Shown one piece after another: positions 22,191 through 33,600 of a stretch of 64,000 nucleotides of DNA. Numbering within the stretch: position 1 is the first letter of the stretch; each line of letters starts with the position of its first letter. The position numbers and the translations under genes are program-made. The DNA is from Acanthococcus lagerstroemiae. Its lineage: Eukaryota > Arthropoda > Insecta > Hemiptera > Eriococcidae. The stretch spans positions 43,111,574 through 43,175,573 of the forward strand of contig CM063114.1 in assembly GCA_031841125.1 (NCBI GenBank). Direction: 5' to 3'. The notes under the pieces were generated by a model. It saw only the letters and a list, made by a program, of their open reading frames with translations. It made no database searches and was not told the DNA's origin.

Positions 22191-23444
22191 ATGAACACTA
22201 ATAATTCACACGCCCAAGGTAATACTAATTCCAACGCAAACACTTACGAAAGTACTGATAATAATACGGAACCTTTCACGGTAACTAATGCAATCGCCAA
22301 CCAAAAACAGAAACGATTTCAAACAAAAACTAGCCAATCACACACGCTAAAAATCGCCAGCCTGAATGTTCGCACGTTGAATAGCCGAGTTAACCTAATG
22401 GAACTGGAAAACGCAGTAAGCAGCCATAAGATAGACATTATGGGATTATCAGAAATAAGAAGACAGGGGGAAATGGTAATAGAAACAAAAGAAGGTAACT
22501 TATTGTGTTTTAAAGGCAATAACATCGGCCAAAGAGGAGTCGGTTTTTGGATCCATAAAAAACTAAAAAACTCTTTAGTAGAATTTAAAGGCATATCTGA
22601 TAGAACCGCGCTTCTGGAAATGAAACTCAACAATAATAAAAACTTGACCCTAATTCAAATATACGCACCAACGAGTACTGCTGACAAAAAAACATGCGAA
22701 TCTTTCTACAACGAGTTGACCGAAACCTACAACTCCCAAAGACAAAGTACAAAAAATCAAGTAATAATACTTAGCGACTTTAATAGTCAAATAGGTCGAC
22801 AAAACAAAAAAGAAAAAATAATCGTAGGGCCCTATAACTACGGAGAAAGAAATGAAAGAGGCTGGAGATTAGTCAGATTCTGCCAAGAAAACAATTTAAA
22901 AATCGTAAATACTTTTTTCAAGAAGAGGAAAGCTAAAAAATGGACGTGGATAGCGCCAAACCAGGAATGTAAAAGTCAAATCGACTACATTCTCGCTCCA
23001 GTAAAAACAAAAAACATAAAAAATTTCGACGTAATCCAAAAATTTCAATTCCACTCTGACCACAAACCAATCCTCTGCGAACTCGAACGCTTGGGAAGGC
23101 GATTTGCCACACCAAAGAACCAGAACCTAAAATTAATAAAAGAAAATGAAACGAGATACAAAAACGTACTAGAAAACTTGATAACAAACTTAGACGATGA
23201 CGTGGAAACAAATACTCTCAACAGCGAACTAACAAATATCATAATAAAAGCAGCATCGGAAGTAAACAAATCAAAAAAAATAGCCAAAATCCAAAAAATT
23301 CCAGACACAGTACTAGAGCTTATAAAAAAAAAGGGAAAAATTAAAACGATTACAAAAGAAAACAACACAAGAAAAAATAGAACTAAATATTACATGCAAA
23401 CTCGTCAAAAGAGAATTAAGAGCTTACAATTAAAAAAAAGATAA
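22191..23444 (+). CDS. RTE-like LINE: endonuclease part of ORF2
   Basis: Begins at ATG 22191; the frame is open upstream without an ATG. After an Asn/Thr-rich leader, an apurinic/apyrimidinic-type endonuclease is complete: LKIASLNVRTLN, DIMGLSEIRRQG (catalytic Glu), IQIYAPTSTADKKT, VIILSDFNSQIGRQ (Asp/Asn), KSQIDYILAPVKT and FHSDHKPILCEL (terminal SDH). Such domains nick target DNA for target-primed reverse transcription. The frame runs into the linker before the polymerase and ends at 23444 after an A-rich stretch, where a single frameshift separates it from the polymerase frame. Otherwise undamaged, so the element is young. Confidence 0.9.
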   Translation: MNTNNSHAQGNTNSNANTYESTDNNTEPFTVTNAIANQKQKRFQTKTSQSHTLKIASLNVRTLNSRVNLMELENAVSSHKIDIMGLSEIRRQGEMVIETKEGNLLCFKGNNIGQRGVGFWIHKKLKNSLVEFKGISDRTALLEMKLNNNKNLTLIQIYAPTSTADKKTCESFYNELTETYNSQRQSTKNQVIILSDFNSQIGRQNKKEKIIVGPYNYGERNERGWRLVRFCQENNLKIVNTFFKKRKAKKWTWIAPNQECKSQIDYILAPVKTKNIKNFDVIQKFQFHSDHKPILCELERLGRRFATPKNQNLKLIKENETRYKNVLENLITNLDDDVETNTLNSELTNIIIKAASEVNKSKKIAKIQKIPDTVLELIKKKGKIKTITKENNTRKNRTKYYMQTRQKRIKSLQLKKR

Positions 23445-24520
23445 CGAACTAATAAACGAAATTTTAGAATCTACCAAAAGCATAAAATCAATCCGGAAAA
23501 ATCGCTCTTTGGGGATAAAATACATAAATTACTTAACTGACGGGGACAAAAAAGTCTACGATAGACACGAATTCAACAACTGTGCAACCGCCTATTACGC
23601 ACAACTTTACAACGCCGACGATAACCTAACAACAAAATGCCTTGGAATAGACGAGGAGGTACCAAACTTTATAGTCGAAGAGGTAGAACACATTATCAAA
23701 AATCTAAAAAACAATAAAGCGCCGGGGCACGATAAAATTACCAACGAACATATAAAATGGGGGGGGGGAAGGTCATTATGGGTATCTTTGACAAAACTTT
23801 TCAACCCCATACTGAAAGAGAAAACCATACCAAAAGATTGGAAACAATCTGACGTGATATTAATCTTTAAAAAAGGAGAAAAACACAAGATCGAAAACTA
23901 CCGCCCAATAAGCCTAAGCTCAACTTTATGCAAAATCTTTTCAAAACTAATCGAACAGAGAGTAAAATCGTTCTTAAATTCACAACAACCTAGAGAACAG
24001 GCCGGCTTTAGATCGGGATACTCAACTATCGACCACCTCCACACCATCAGACAACTAATAGAAAAACATAACGAATACCAACAAGACCTCCATCTGGCCT
24101 TTATCGACTACACAAAGGCCTTCGACTCGTTGAGACACGACTTTTTGCTATCGGCACTCGCCAACCAAGGAGTCCCCAGACTATACGTAGAAATTATAGG
24201 GAAGATGTACTCCGAACTAAAAGGAAGATTAAAAACGGACACTTTAGGAAACCTTTTTGAGATCAAGAGAGGGGTAAGGCAGGGAGACCCTCTATCACCC
24301 ATATTATTCAACTCCGCTTTGGAAGAAATTTTTAAGAAAATAGACTGGAAAAATAAAGGCATACAAATAAACGGAGAATACCTAAATAACCTAAGATTTG
24401 CTGACGACGTAGTGCTAATAGCAAATAATAAACAGGAACTCGAAAATATGATACAGGAACTAAACAACGAAGGCAGATCGGCGGGTCTGATGATAAATAT
24501 GGGAAACACAAAATTAATAA
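23445..24520 (+). CDS. RTE-like LINE: reverse transcriptase, part 1
   Basis: Continues the LINE in a new frame (ATG at 23509 inside the linker). Motifs in order: IIKNLKNNKAPGHDKITNEH, SDVILIFKKGEKHKIENY, RPISLSSTLCKIFSKLIEQR, EQAGFRSGYSTIDHLHT, LAFIDYTKAFDSL, FEIKRGVRQGDPLSPILFN and NLRFADDVVLIANN (catalytic FADD). Just after the thumb begins, the coding is interrupted at 24521-24526 by the Copia element; the annotated frame beyond that (to 24669) is LTR sequence. A run of nine G at 23760-23768 is in the reading frame. Same family as 8764-11805 and 31200-33600. Confidence 0.92.
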
Positions 24521-24525
24521 ACAAC
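24521..24525. other. Copia target-site duplication, left copy
   Basis: acaac directly outside the left LTR; the same five bases follow the right LTR at 29822-29826. Five bases is the standard length for Copia integrase. Confidence 0.9.
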
Positions 24526-24703
24526 AGTTCGATGCACTGCTCTATCCACCACATACATTCATCGAATGATGCTGGAATTAGCATACATTTAGTTATTCAA
24601 AATATCGATCAACCAGCAGCCATCTATATTTCGACTACTTTGTTTATGTTCGTGTTGGTGGAGGCATGAATTAGGGAAGAGTCACACGTAGTGTGCTCTA
24701 ACA
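24526..24703 (-). repeat. Copia 3' LTR
   Basis: 178 bp. In element orientation it begins TGTTAGAGCACACTACGTGT and ends GTGCATCGAACT, so the usual closing CA is CT here. Identical to 29644-29821. Confidence 0.93.
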
Positions 24704-24713
24704 CCCCCTCTCA
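24704..24713 (-). promoter_or_regulatory. Copia polypurine tract
   Basis: On the minus strand 'gagaggggg' lies immediately before the 3' LTR start, the expected place and composition of the plus-strand primer. Confidence 0.75.
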
Positions 24714-24898
24714 TGCCGTCATGTATCATCCAAAAAAAAAAATCAAATGATTATCAAATTTCAATTTTCGTATTTTACATTACCAATCAACAGATTAAAG
24801 TTAACAATAATTTGAATAATAAATTTGCCATCACTTCGGTATCTAACGATTTTTCTCTGAAAACATCAAAACAAAAGAAAATTTCATGTAGTAAAATG

Positions 24899-25040
24899 TA
24901 CTCAGAACAAAGTTCCAGTGATTATCATTTTATATTCGTGTATAAGAATACACTCGGAACAAAGTTCCAGTGACTATTCTTATCGTTTCGTGTAGAAGAA
25001 TACACTCGGAACAAAGTTCCAGTGACTATTCTTATCTTAG
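24899..25040 (-). repeat. Three 52-bp repeats in the Copia 3' region
   Basis: Each unit contains ggaacaaagttcc (GGAAC/GTTCC inverted pair; first copy gaacaaagttcc) followed by agtga(c/t)tat. The gaac anchors are at 24905, 24957 and 25009, exactly 52 bp apart. They lie between the end of the pol frame and the 3' LTR. The inverted pair could form small hairpins in the transcript or be a protein site; function unknown. Confidence 0.85.
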
Positions 25041-25064
25041 TATCTTAGTGATCGATTCAGAGTG

Positions 25065-25097
<33 letters not shown>

Positions 25098-25098
<1 letters not shown>

Positions 25099-28000
25099 CA
25101 TATAATCTTTGTGATAAGAAAAGAAAATCTTTCAAAAGGTAAGGGTTTTGTAAACAAATCTGCTAGTTGTAATTTCGTTTCTATGTATTTTGCCTTCAAC
25201 AAATTTTTCTCAAATAATTCCTGTTTTTCTAGGTGTTTCTTTTCCATGTACTTCAAACGTCCACGTGTAGTGGTCTTTTCACACTGTGTCATTGCGGCAG
25301 TATTATCTTCATAAATTGTAATGGGAAATCGTACTTTTTCAACTGTTTCATCTGTCAATCGTGAAATGAAGAGAATATCATCAGAAGCGTCCGAAATAGC
25401 TACATACTCTGCTTCACAAGTCGATTTTGCAATCGAAGTTTGAAGTTTTGATCTCCAGTGAATCAAGTTCCCATGAAAGAGAATCATGTATCCAGTAGTA
25501 GATTTTCGTGTTTGTGGATCACCACCAAAATCAGCATCAATATAAGATTCAAAAGTATGTTCTGTATTCTTATCAAAAGTGATTTTCAGTTCTCTAGTAC
25601 CTTGTAAATATCTAAAAATTCTTTTCATCATTTTCCAGTGAATATCTTTCGGATCAGCTTGAAAACGAGCTAGAAAATTCACTGCGAAAGTTATGTCAGG
25701 TCGTGTACAATTCGAAATAAATAGAAGAGCTCCTATCGCTTTCTTGTATGGAAAATCATTCGTATCGTTTTCTCGAGTATTCGTGTAAGTATTTGTTGGA
25801 AGTATTGGTGTATTTGTTGGTTTCGAATCATTCATTTTAAATTCAATCAGAGTTTTTGCGATAAATTCAGTCTGTGATATCGAGAGAACTTTATTTTCAT
25901 CATGAGTTATTTCATATCCAAGAAATTTCTTAGGATAGCCTAAGTTTTTAATTTCAAATCGAGAATTCAAAATCTTTTTCGTTTCATCAATCATTTTGCT
26001 TTCATTTCCTGTTAATAAAATATCGTCAACATATATCAACAGAATTACTATCGAAGTTCCTTTTCGTTTCAGATAAAAACAAGGTTCACGACAGTTTCGT
26101 ACAAAACCATGTGACCTTATAAATTCATCAAACGTAAGATACCAGCACCGAGGAGCAGTTACTAATCCATACAATGATTTATTAAGTTTACCTACGAACT
26201 TTTTAGTATCACAATCAAGACCCTGAGGTAGTGATATGTATTTTAATCGATCAATTTTCCCGTACAGGAATGCTGTTTTTATATCATGTTGAGAAATATC
26301 CCATTTGCTCATGGAAACATAAGCTAGTAACCATCGAATCGTTATTGCTGACGGAGTTGGAGAAGCTTTTTCAGCTGGTGTGTAATTTTCATTATCTTTA
26401 CATCCTATTGCTACAAGTCGAGCTTTATACTTTCCATCATCTTTAATCGTAAATAACCACTTTACAGGTACTACCTTCATCGATTTTTTCCGTTCAACAA
26501 CTGTCCACACTTCATGTTTCAACATCGAGTCAAGTTCTGATTTTATAGCTTCAGCCCATTTATCTTTTTCGTTACCATTTATCGCTTCAGTATACGACAA
26601 AGGTAATGCATCAAACGAGTGAACATTGTTATTAAAATAATTAGAATTAATATAGTTTGGTAATGAATACTTAGTCATCAATCTATCTTCTTTTTCATCA
26701 GTTTGTTCGATCATTTCAATAGGATTTATTTCTAAATTCATTTCAGTCAAATCAGTGGTAGATGATGAAGACGTTGCGTGAGAATCAAGAACAGTCTTAT
26801 CTTCTTTATCACTCGTTTCCGTAACATTCAAAAATGAAAATTCATTCATATTAGAGGTTGAGTAATCATTTTTATATAAAATCGTTTCATCAACTTTTAC
26901 ATTACAACAATTAAAAATTCTTTTCGTTTTAGGATCAATTACAATATATCCAGTTTCTCGAAAACCAACTAAATAAGTTACTATCGATCGAGGTGCCATT
27001 TTCTGGCCTTTTGGTAAATTTTCATCAAGCATGTATGTTTTTGATCCAAAGATTTTTAAATATGACATGTCAGGAAGTTTATCAAATGCTTTTTCAAACG
27101 GCGTGATAAAATTTAAAGCAGAATGAGGTGTTCTGTTATACAAATATGTTGCACACTGAACTGCTAAGCCCCAGAAATCCAGAGGAAATCCAGAAGTTTG
27201 CAGAAGTGCTCGTGTTCTTTCTTCTATCGTTCGATTCACCCTTTCAATAGTCCCCTGATGTTCATGTACGTATGGTTCTGCTGTTTGAACTTGAATGTCA
27301 AATTTATTTAATACTTCATTTGTTATTTCACTCACAAATTCTGTACCATTATCACATCGTAAAGTTCGAAAAGAATATTTAGCATCAAACATCGTTTTGT
27401 AGTTCGTAAGAGCAAATTCAAGACATTTTGGTACCTCTGTTTTCTTAAGAATTACAAAGGTTTGTAAGTATCTCGTGTAATCGTCAAGAACCGTCAAAAT
27501 ATACTTCTTTTTGTGAATGAAAGTTGGAGGACTAATTTTTCCAATAAGATCAGCATGAATTATCTCACAAGGTCGAGAAGCATGCTCACGATCTTTATCA
27601 AACGTTTTTCTTGTCATTTTAGCCAATGCACACGTTTCACATCGTTCAGTTTGTTTAGAATAAATCAATTCAGATACACCAGTCGATACAGAAGTCAATT
27701 TATACAAATATGAAGAAGAAATATGGCCCATTCTTTTGTGCCATAGTTCCCCCTCTGATTCTAACATTTTTATCTTTTCAGCTGATAGTTTTTGTTTCTT
27801 ACTTCGATTTTTAGACTTCGTAATAGCAGTCTTATTTATTTTAAAATTATTCGTGTCTTTCAAATTCATCTTGTCACCAATTTTTAAAGGAGTGTCTTCA
27901 GTAGAGTTCAAGTTATTTAATTTATCAGTATTCGAAATAATCTTTGCAGAAAGTCGATAAAGTGAGTTTCGAACATGAATTAGTGCAATTTTCGATTTTA

Positions 28001-29585
28001 ATTTTCGAGAAGATATAGTTCCATTGCTAGCATTCAAAATCATGGAAGTACGAAATTGTAAATTAAATGCATGCACACTCAAAATATTGTCGTTCAAATT
28101 AGGTATAAACTGTACATTTTGCAGTTTCAAATAAGATTTACGTTTCGAAAATTCAATCATCAACATCAAGCATCCTGCCCCTAGTGAGAGACAGTTTCCC
28201 TGAGCTGCTGTTTGAACAGTCAGGGGTTCATCATATGGTTCATATTCAAGCAAAATTCGATCATTGGGGACAGCATGATGAGTAGCAGCTGAATCCACCA
28301 ATAGTGAAATCATATCATCAAAAACAGAAGGAGTTAATGATTTTATAAGATTAATCGAGATTTTCTTACTTGCAGTGCACTCATTTTTCTCGTGTCCAAA
28401 TCGAAAACATCCATAGCACAGCTTCTGCTTGAATGGACAGGATGTACTTACATGGAAGTAGGTACCACACGTAAGACACTGATTTTTTCGTTTTTCATCT
28501 TTCGACATAGTTTTGAGTTTCTCGAGCTGCTCTTTCGTGTACAAATCAACCAACTGGACTTTCTTTTTCAGGAGTTGTTCGATCGACGGTTTCGTTGAGC
28601 CTGCTGAGCTGGACGACGAATCACCCTTCTTTGAAGATACAGTCAAGTTCGAGCCATTTCCTCTCTGTCGTTCTGTTTCCAATCTTGAAATGCTACCTTC
28701 TCGTTTTCTCTTTTGAATGTGAGAATTATCTACATCCAAAAATTGATTTTTCACAAAATCAAATTTTCTCTGACTTTCCGGCAGAATCCTCATCTGATTA
28801 TAGAAGATGGAATAAGGATTTCCAGGAACGTATCGATCATCAATCTTAGCCAAAAATCGAGCTATCAAAAGTTCCTCGTCAAATATGGTGCCGAGCTCTT
28901 TATATTCTTCTATGCGATTTTCAAACTCTGTCACAAACTGTAGTGGATTAAAGTAATCACGGAAATGCAGTTTGTTGTATTTCTCTTCAAGATTAACCAA
29001 TTCTTGAAGCTTTTTCCCGGCAAACATCACTTCTATATGCTTGTAGGCTTCATATGCAGTCTTCTTTCTTAACATCGAGTTCGCGATCTCTTTAGACACA
29101 GTAGCTCGCAAATACTGATGAGCTTGAGCATCATAAAGAATTCGTTTTTCTAGCGGCAGAGAAACTAAATTTTCTCCATATTCTTGTTTCACGTAATCGT
29201 ACAAATTCAAAGATTTCAAACCCAGTTCTAATCTTGCATGCCACTGCACAAAATTTTTCGAACCTATTAGTTTGTCATCGTTTGGTATTACTGGGATTGT
29301 GAAGTTCGGCATCGAATGTCGATCTCGTGAAAAACCATCATTTGTATCCATAGCCATCTCTCCTGATCCCATTGTCATCTTAGAAGATCCGGCTGTCGTC
29401 TTTTTCAATAGGTCAAGGAACGGTAGCAACGCTTTATTGACTGCCGCCTCAACTATCGTGTTCATTTTTTCATCATTATCCAGCCATTCTTCGTCTTCGT
29501 TATCCATACCGGTCTCCATAATTTCATTTTCAGCCGCCATTTCAATTCCGGATTCAACCTGCTTCGTCTTTCTTTTTCCGACCAT
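25098..29585 (-). CDS. Copia Gag-Pol polyprotein
   Basis: 1495 residues from the ATG at 29585, in the context AAAATGG. In order: Gag with two Cys/His clusters (CYGCFRFGHEKNEC is a full C-x2-C-x4-H-x4-C knuckle); protease LLVDSAATHHAV (DSAA in place of the common DSGA); integrase HHCC region LWHKRMGHISS with CETCALAK; integrase core with Asp in IIHADLIG, Asp in LRCDNGTEFV and Glu in QGTIERVNRT; reverse transcriptase with WLFTIKDDGKYKARLVA, SQHDIKTAFLYGKI and LLIYVDDILLTG (YVDD); RNase H with SYIDADFGGD, STCEAEYVAIS, YEDNTAAM and LADLFTKPL. No stop or frameshift occurs. A 27-bp T run (A on the coding strand) follows the stop codon. All catalytic residues looked for are present, so this protein could work. 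Confidence 0.97.
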
Positions 29586-29626
29586 TTTCAAAACAAAATG
29601 TCAAATCAAATAAACTTATTTCAAAC

Positions 29627-29643
29627 GTTTCGTTCTGCTACCA
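29627..29643 (-). promoter_or_regulatory. Copia primer-binding site (initiator Met tRNA type)
   Basis: Directly inside the 5' LTR the minus strand reads TGGTAGCAGAACG, complementary to the 3' end of eukaryotic initiator methionine tRNA apart from one or two bases. This is the usual Copia primer and fixes the LTR boundary. Confidence 0.85.
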
Positions 29644-29821
29644 AGTTCGATGCACTGCTCTATCCACCACATACATTCATCGAATGATGCTGGAATTAGC
29701 ATACATTTAGTTATTCAAAATATCGATCAACCAGCAGCCATCTATATTTCGACTACTTTGTTTATGTTCGTGTTGGTGGAGGCATGAATTAGGGAAGAGT
29801 CACACGTAGTGTGCTCTAACA
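29644..29821 (-). repeat. Copia 5' LTR
   Basis: 178 bp, identical to the 3' LTR at 24526-24703. Target copy acaac follows at 29822-29826. Confidence 0.93.
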
Positions 29822-29826
29822 ACAAC

Positions 29827-30470
29827 AAAAACGAAATATACGATCTGAGGATAGACGGCCAACCCGTTGAACAAGTCGCTAACACTATTTATCTTGGTCA
29901 GTCGGTCTCGTGCTCCAGCAGCATGGCCGACGAGATCGAACGCAGAATTTCCCTGGCCTGGAATAAATACTGGTCGCTTAAATTTATATTCAAAGCACCT
30001 TTCAAAAATAAACTAAAAAGCGAGGTATTCAATGCATGTGTCCTGCCCACTCTAACATATGGCTCCCAAAATTGGGCTATCACAAAAAAAGAAGAACAGA
30101 AGTTAAGAATCACCCAAAACTCGATGGAACGCTCAATGTTGAATATCAGGAGAAGGGACCGTATTAGGAACGTAACAGTTAAGAAACTATTAAAAAATAA
30201 CAAGGATACGATAAAAACTTTTCGGCTTAACAAGTAGTGGAACTGGGCGGGACACATAGCTAGAATGAACGATAACAGATGGACTTACAAGACTACATTC
30301 TGGTACACTACAGGTAATAGAAAGGCGGGAAAACAAAAGGTCAGATGGAGCGACGACTTAAAAAAACTACTACAACATGACAACTACCAAAAGGTTGCCC
30401 TAGACCGGAGCGAATGGAGTAGATTGGGGGAGGCTTTTGCCCTAATGAGGGCCAATCAAATTTTGTAACT
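29827..30470 (+). CDS. RTE-like LINE: ORF2 C-terminal part
   Basis: Continues the LINE after the Copia insertion: NEIYDLRIDGQPVEQVAN, IYLGQSVSCSSSMADEIERR, LPTLTYGSQNWAITKKEEQK, then one in-frame stop (TAG at 30235-30237), then WNWAGHIARMNDNRW, QKVRWSDDLKKLL and RLGEAFALMRANQIL ending at 30468. This is the usual post-RT region of RTE-like LINEs. The single nonsense codon and the one frameshift at about 23440 are the only breaks in the LINE apart from the Copia insertion. Confidence 0.88.
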
Positions 30471-30602
30471 AACCATAGTATAATCAAAGCACTTATAATT
30501 AATTATAATTAATGATATGTGATTAACAATAAAGCTTTCTTGAATTGAATTGAATTGAATGATATGTGATTAACAATAAAGCTTTCTTGAATTGAATTGA
30601 AT
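30471..30602 (+). repeat. LINE 3' UTR with duplicated ATTGA tail
   Basis: A short 3' UTR ends in 'gatatgtgattaacaataaagctttcttgaattgaattgaat', and this block of about 43 bp occurs twice head to tail (about 30514-30557 and 30558-30601). It includes aataaa and a tandem 'attga' tail; RTE-type elements end in such short repeats rather than poly(A). A duplicated tail suggests slippage during target-primed reverse transcription. Confidence 0.75.
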
Positions 30603-30829
30603 CCCCTCCCCCATAGGAATTTTCCAGCCTCTAACCGCAACCTCTTCTATACAGCACATGTATATTTGTGTGTTTTTTTTTAAATTGGTGTTTCATTGGT
30701 CTTAAAAAGGATTTTTGAAAGGAATTTTTTGGACTTGTCACCCGCGCGAATGACGCAATCAAGGTACCGTCTAGGAGAAGGGGATGTCAAGGAGAGACAG
30801 AGGGACGAAAATTAGGTAAAATATAGTAC

Positions 30830-31170
30830 GGATATAAGTCCATAGGTTCTTGTAGTCTCTAAATTCGATTCGAACGGTAACGTACCCGCTTCACAATCCT
30901 TGCGTCTCAGGTTCGCGTCCCACCAGTGCTGGAAAGCTGGTAATCCTAGCGAACACAGCGACTACAGTATCAATGAGGTGGAAACACAGCGCGTCTTGTA
31001 ACCCCGTTCGTTCTCACAAGGTGTTGAATCGAAGGGCGTTTTACCACCAGATCAGAAAGATTGGTAGTGTGCGTGTGCACGTCGTGGACAGCACCCCAAA
31101 CAGTCGAAAGTTCAATCAATCAAACCTTTTTATTTGGGTAGTACATGTTTGCAATGCGATGCGTAATTTG
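30830..31170 (+). mobile_element. tRNA-derived SINE-like sequence (candidate)
   Basis: Around 30885-30935 the order acccgcttcacaatcc then ggttcgcgtcccacc resembles the anticodon arm and B box (GGTTCGANTCC) of a tRNA; the A box side is not recognisable. About 230 bp of unrelated sequence follow, ending near caaacctttttatttggg. Head and body without a clear tail or target duplication make this only a candidate SINE or tRNA pseudogene. Confidence 0.35.
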
Positions 31171-31199
31171 TAATTGTTTACATGTGTACATAGTGTTCT

Positions 31200-33600
31200 T
31201 CTACTTTATTAGTATGTTATTTTTACGTTGCATTGAATGTACCCCCGGCCCGTAGTAGGCGAAGGTGTTCCTCACCCTCTCCCATACCTTGCGTTCTATT
31301 GCTATTCGGTGAAAATGACTGTGTTTCAAAAACCTATCGACCTCGTCCCTCCACCTAATTTTTGGTTTCCCTTTTTTTCTTTCTTTGTGGCCCAAAGTCC
31401 AAAAAGTTGCTATGTATGCCCACCTGTCTTTATGGAGTCGGGCTACATGTTCCGCCTATCCCCATTTTTGATTTCTTATCGTTTGAAGAGTGTTCCTTAT
31501 TTCTCGTAGTTTTTTTCTAATTTTTTTTATACTGATGCGGTCTTTTATTTTTATGCCTAACATGGACCTCATCATGGAGTTTTATGTAGTTTCTATTTTA
31601 TTTTCTAATTTTTTGTTGAGTGCCCAGGTTGAGGAGCCATATGTCAGAACTGGGGCGACGCACATGTTGAATATTTCACTTTTGTGGGCGTTTTTGAAGT
31701 TACCTTTAAAAACTTTTTTCAATGACCAGAATTTTTTCCATTCCATTGTAATTCTTCGGTTTATTTCTTTTTCTGTTTTATTTTCCAAAGCAATTTGTTG
31801 TCCTAAGTATATTATGTCCGAAACTTGTTCTAGTTTTTTGTTTTCAATCTTAATTTTGAGGGGGTTGGTTTCTGCTGATAAAATTTAGGATTTTTCGAAG
31901 TGGATTGTTAAGCTTGCCTTTTTCCCCTCTTTGTTAAGCTCTTGAATCATTTCCTCTAACTCGTTCCAAGAATCAGATCAGATATTATGGCAATGTCATC
32001 CGCAAATCTGAGATTGGAAATTTTTTAGCCGTTCATCATCAAACCTTTCTCTTCCCAATTCAGCTCTCTGAAGATTTCTTCTAAGGCTGCAATGAATAGG
32101 AGGGGGGGGCAGTGGGTCGCCTTGGCGTACTCCTCTGTTTATTTGAAAGTATTCTCCTGTTACGTCTGTGACGATACGGCTCTCTGGACCTGAGTACATA
32201 TCCTGTACAATTTTCGTTAGTTGTTTCGGGACACCTTGTGAATACAAAGTTTTTAGGATGTCTGGGTGTTCTAGTGAGTCGAAAGCTTTATTATAGTCAA
32301 TGAATGCAATATGCACGTTTTCAAAATATTCTTGGGATTTTTCAATAATTTGGTTTATAGTGTGGAGATGGTCTAACGTTGAGTAGTTTTTTTCTGAATC
32401 CAGCTTGGTCTGGAGTTTGGTGGGGTTCCAAAAAATTTCTAAGTCTCATTTCAGTTAGTTTAGAATAAATTTTTGAGATTGTTGGGGAAAGGCTTATGGG
32501 TCTGTAGTTTCCAATTTGGTGTCTATTTCCTTTTTTAAAAAGAAGAATAATATCAGATAGTTTCCAGCTTTTAGGGATTATGCCAGTTACCAAAATTTTG
32601 TTGAAAAGTAGAGTTAATGATTTTATCATCTCCTCTCCTCCATGAATTATGTGTTCGTTTTTGATGCCGTCACTACCCGGAGCTTTGGTTTTTTTTTCAG
32701 GTTTTTCACTTACCTATCTTATCTCTGATGCCAGAAAGGGTGGTTCTAATTCACTGTCCTTACTCCATAGGCTGGTTTGAGATATTGCTCTTTCCGTTAT
32801 TTCCGAAGAGTAGAGGTTTTTATAAAAATCAGTGGCTATTTTATTCATTTCTCTCCGATCACAGACTTTGGTGCCAGTTTTGTCCATGAGGTGTGTGGTT
32901 AATTGAGTCCCTAATGATAAGTTGCGGTTATGTTTTTGCATTATCCAGGGTTTCATTAATCAGGCTCGATTTCCAGTGTTCTTCTTTTTCCTTTTGAATA
33001 TTTTTTATTTTTTTCGAAACCATGTTTAATTCCACCTTGTCTTTTGCGCTTTTGTTTTTCTGACCTAAAATTCTTCTTCTTACCTTCCAAAGGTTGTTCA
33101 AAATTTCTGTATCATTTTCCTTAATATCTTTTTGATTTTGATTTTCATAGTTATTTCTAAGTGTTTTTGAGCTTTCCAGTATAACATCACTGAGAGCTGC
33201 GTAGTACTCCTCTACATTTTGTAGGTTCGTCCTTGTTAGTTTTTCTAAAGCCTTAGGGATATTTTTTTTTGTAGCTCTCTGAGTTGCTTATATCTGGAGT
33301 TTTTTTCTTGGTTTTTTTATAGTACGATATTGTTTTTGATAATCTTAAAGTGGTCTGTATGAGTCTATGATCAGAGACAAATTTAAATTTATTTGATACT
33401 TCAAAATCTGTAATATTTTTGTTTTTACTAGGTATTAGGACGAAGTCGATTTGTTTTTTGTATTCCTGATTCGGGCTGATCCAGGTCCATCTTCTTTTCT
33501 TCTTACAGAAGCCATTTATTATTTTCAGGTCTAATTCCTGGCAAAATTTAACTAATTTTTCGCCTCTTATATTACGTTTTCCATGTATTCTCAATTTCTG
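31200..33600 (-). pseudogene. RTE-like LINE, decayed, 5'-truncated
   Basis: Minus-strand fragments follow the same order as the LINE at 22191-30470. They are: end of endonuclease (WTWISPNQEYKKQIDFVLIP and VSDHRLIQTTLRL, 33594-33253); linker (TGTKVCDRREMNKIATDFYK, 32956-32714); RT start (IIPKSWKLSDIILLFKKGN and IGNYRPISLSPTISKIYSKL, 32629-32342); AFIDYNKAFDSLEH and QINRGVRQGDPL (32316-31996); post-RT LTYGSSTWALNKKLENKI (31788-31582) and KPKIRWRDEVDRFLK (31395-31201). Many frameshifts and stops, including a slip in a GGGGGGG run near 32102. The N-terminal half of the endonuclease is missing. Confidence 0.88.

Larger units (their letters stand above)
24526..29821 (-). mobile_element. Full-length Ty1/Copia retrotransposon, very young
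   Basis: A 5296-bp element on the minus strand. The two LTRs (24526-24703 and 29644-29821) are both 178 bp and identical as read base by base. It has a 5-bp target duplication (acaac), a primer-binding site next to the 5' LTR, a purine tract before the 3' LTR and one uninterrupted Gag-Pol frame. It lies inside the reverse transcriptase gene of an RTE-like LINE, and the LINE codons on the two sides are in the same frame once one target copy is discounted. Identical LTRs and an open frame indicate recent insertion and possible activity. Confidence 0.97.

Noticed and set aside
25070..25095. Long T run considered as a poly(A) tail of a minus-strand retrocopy
   Set aside because: It lies inside the Copia element, just after the pol stop codon and before the 3' LTR, so it belongs to that element.
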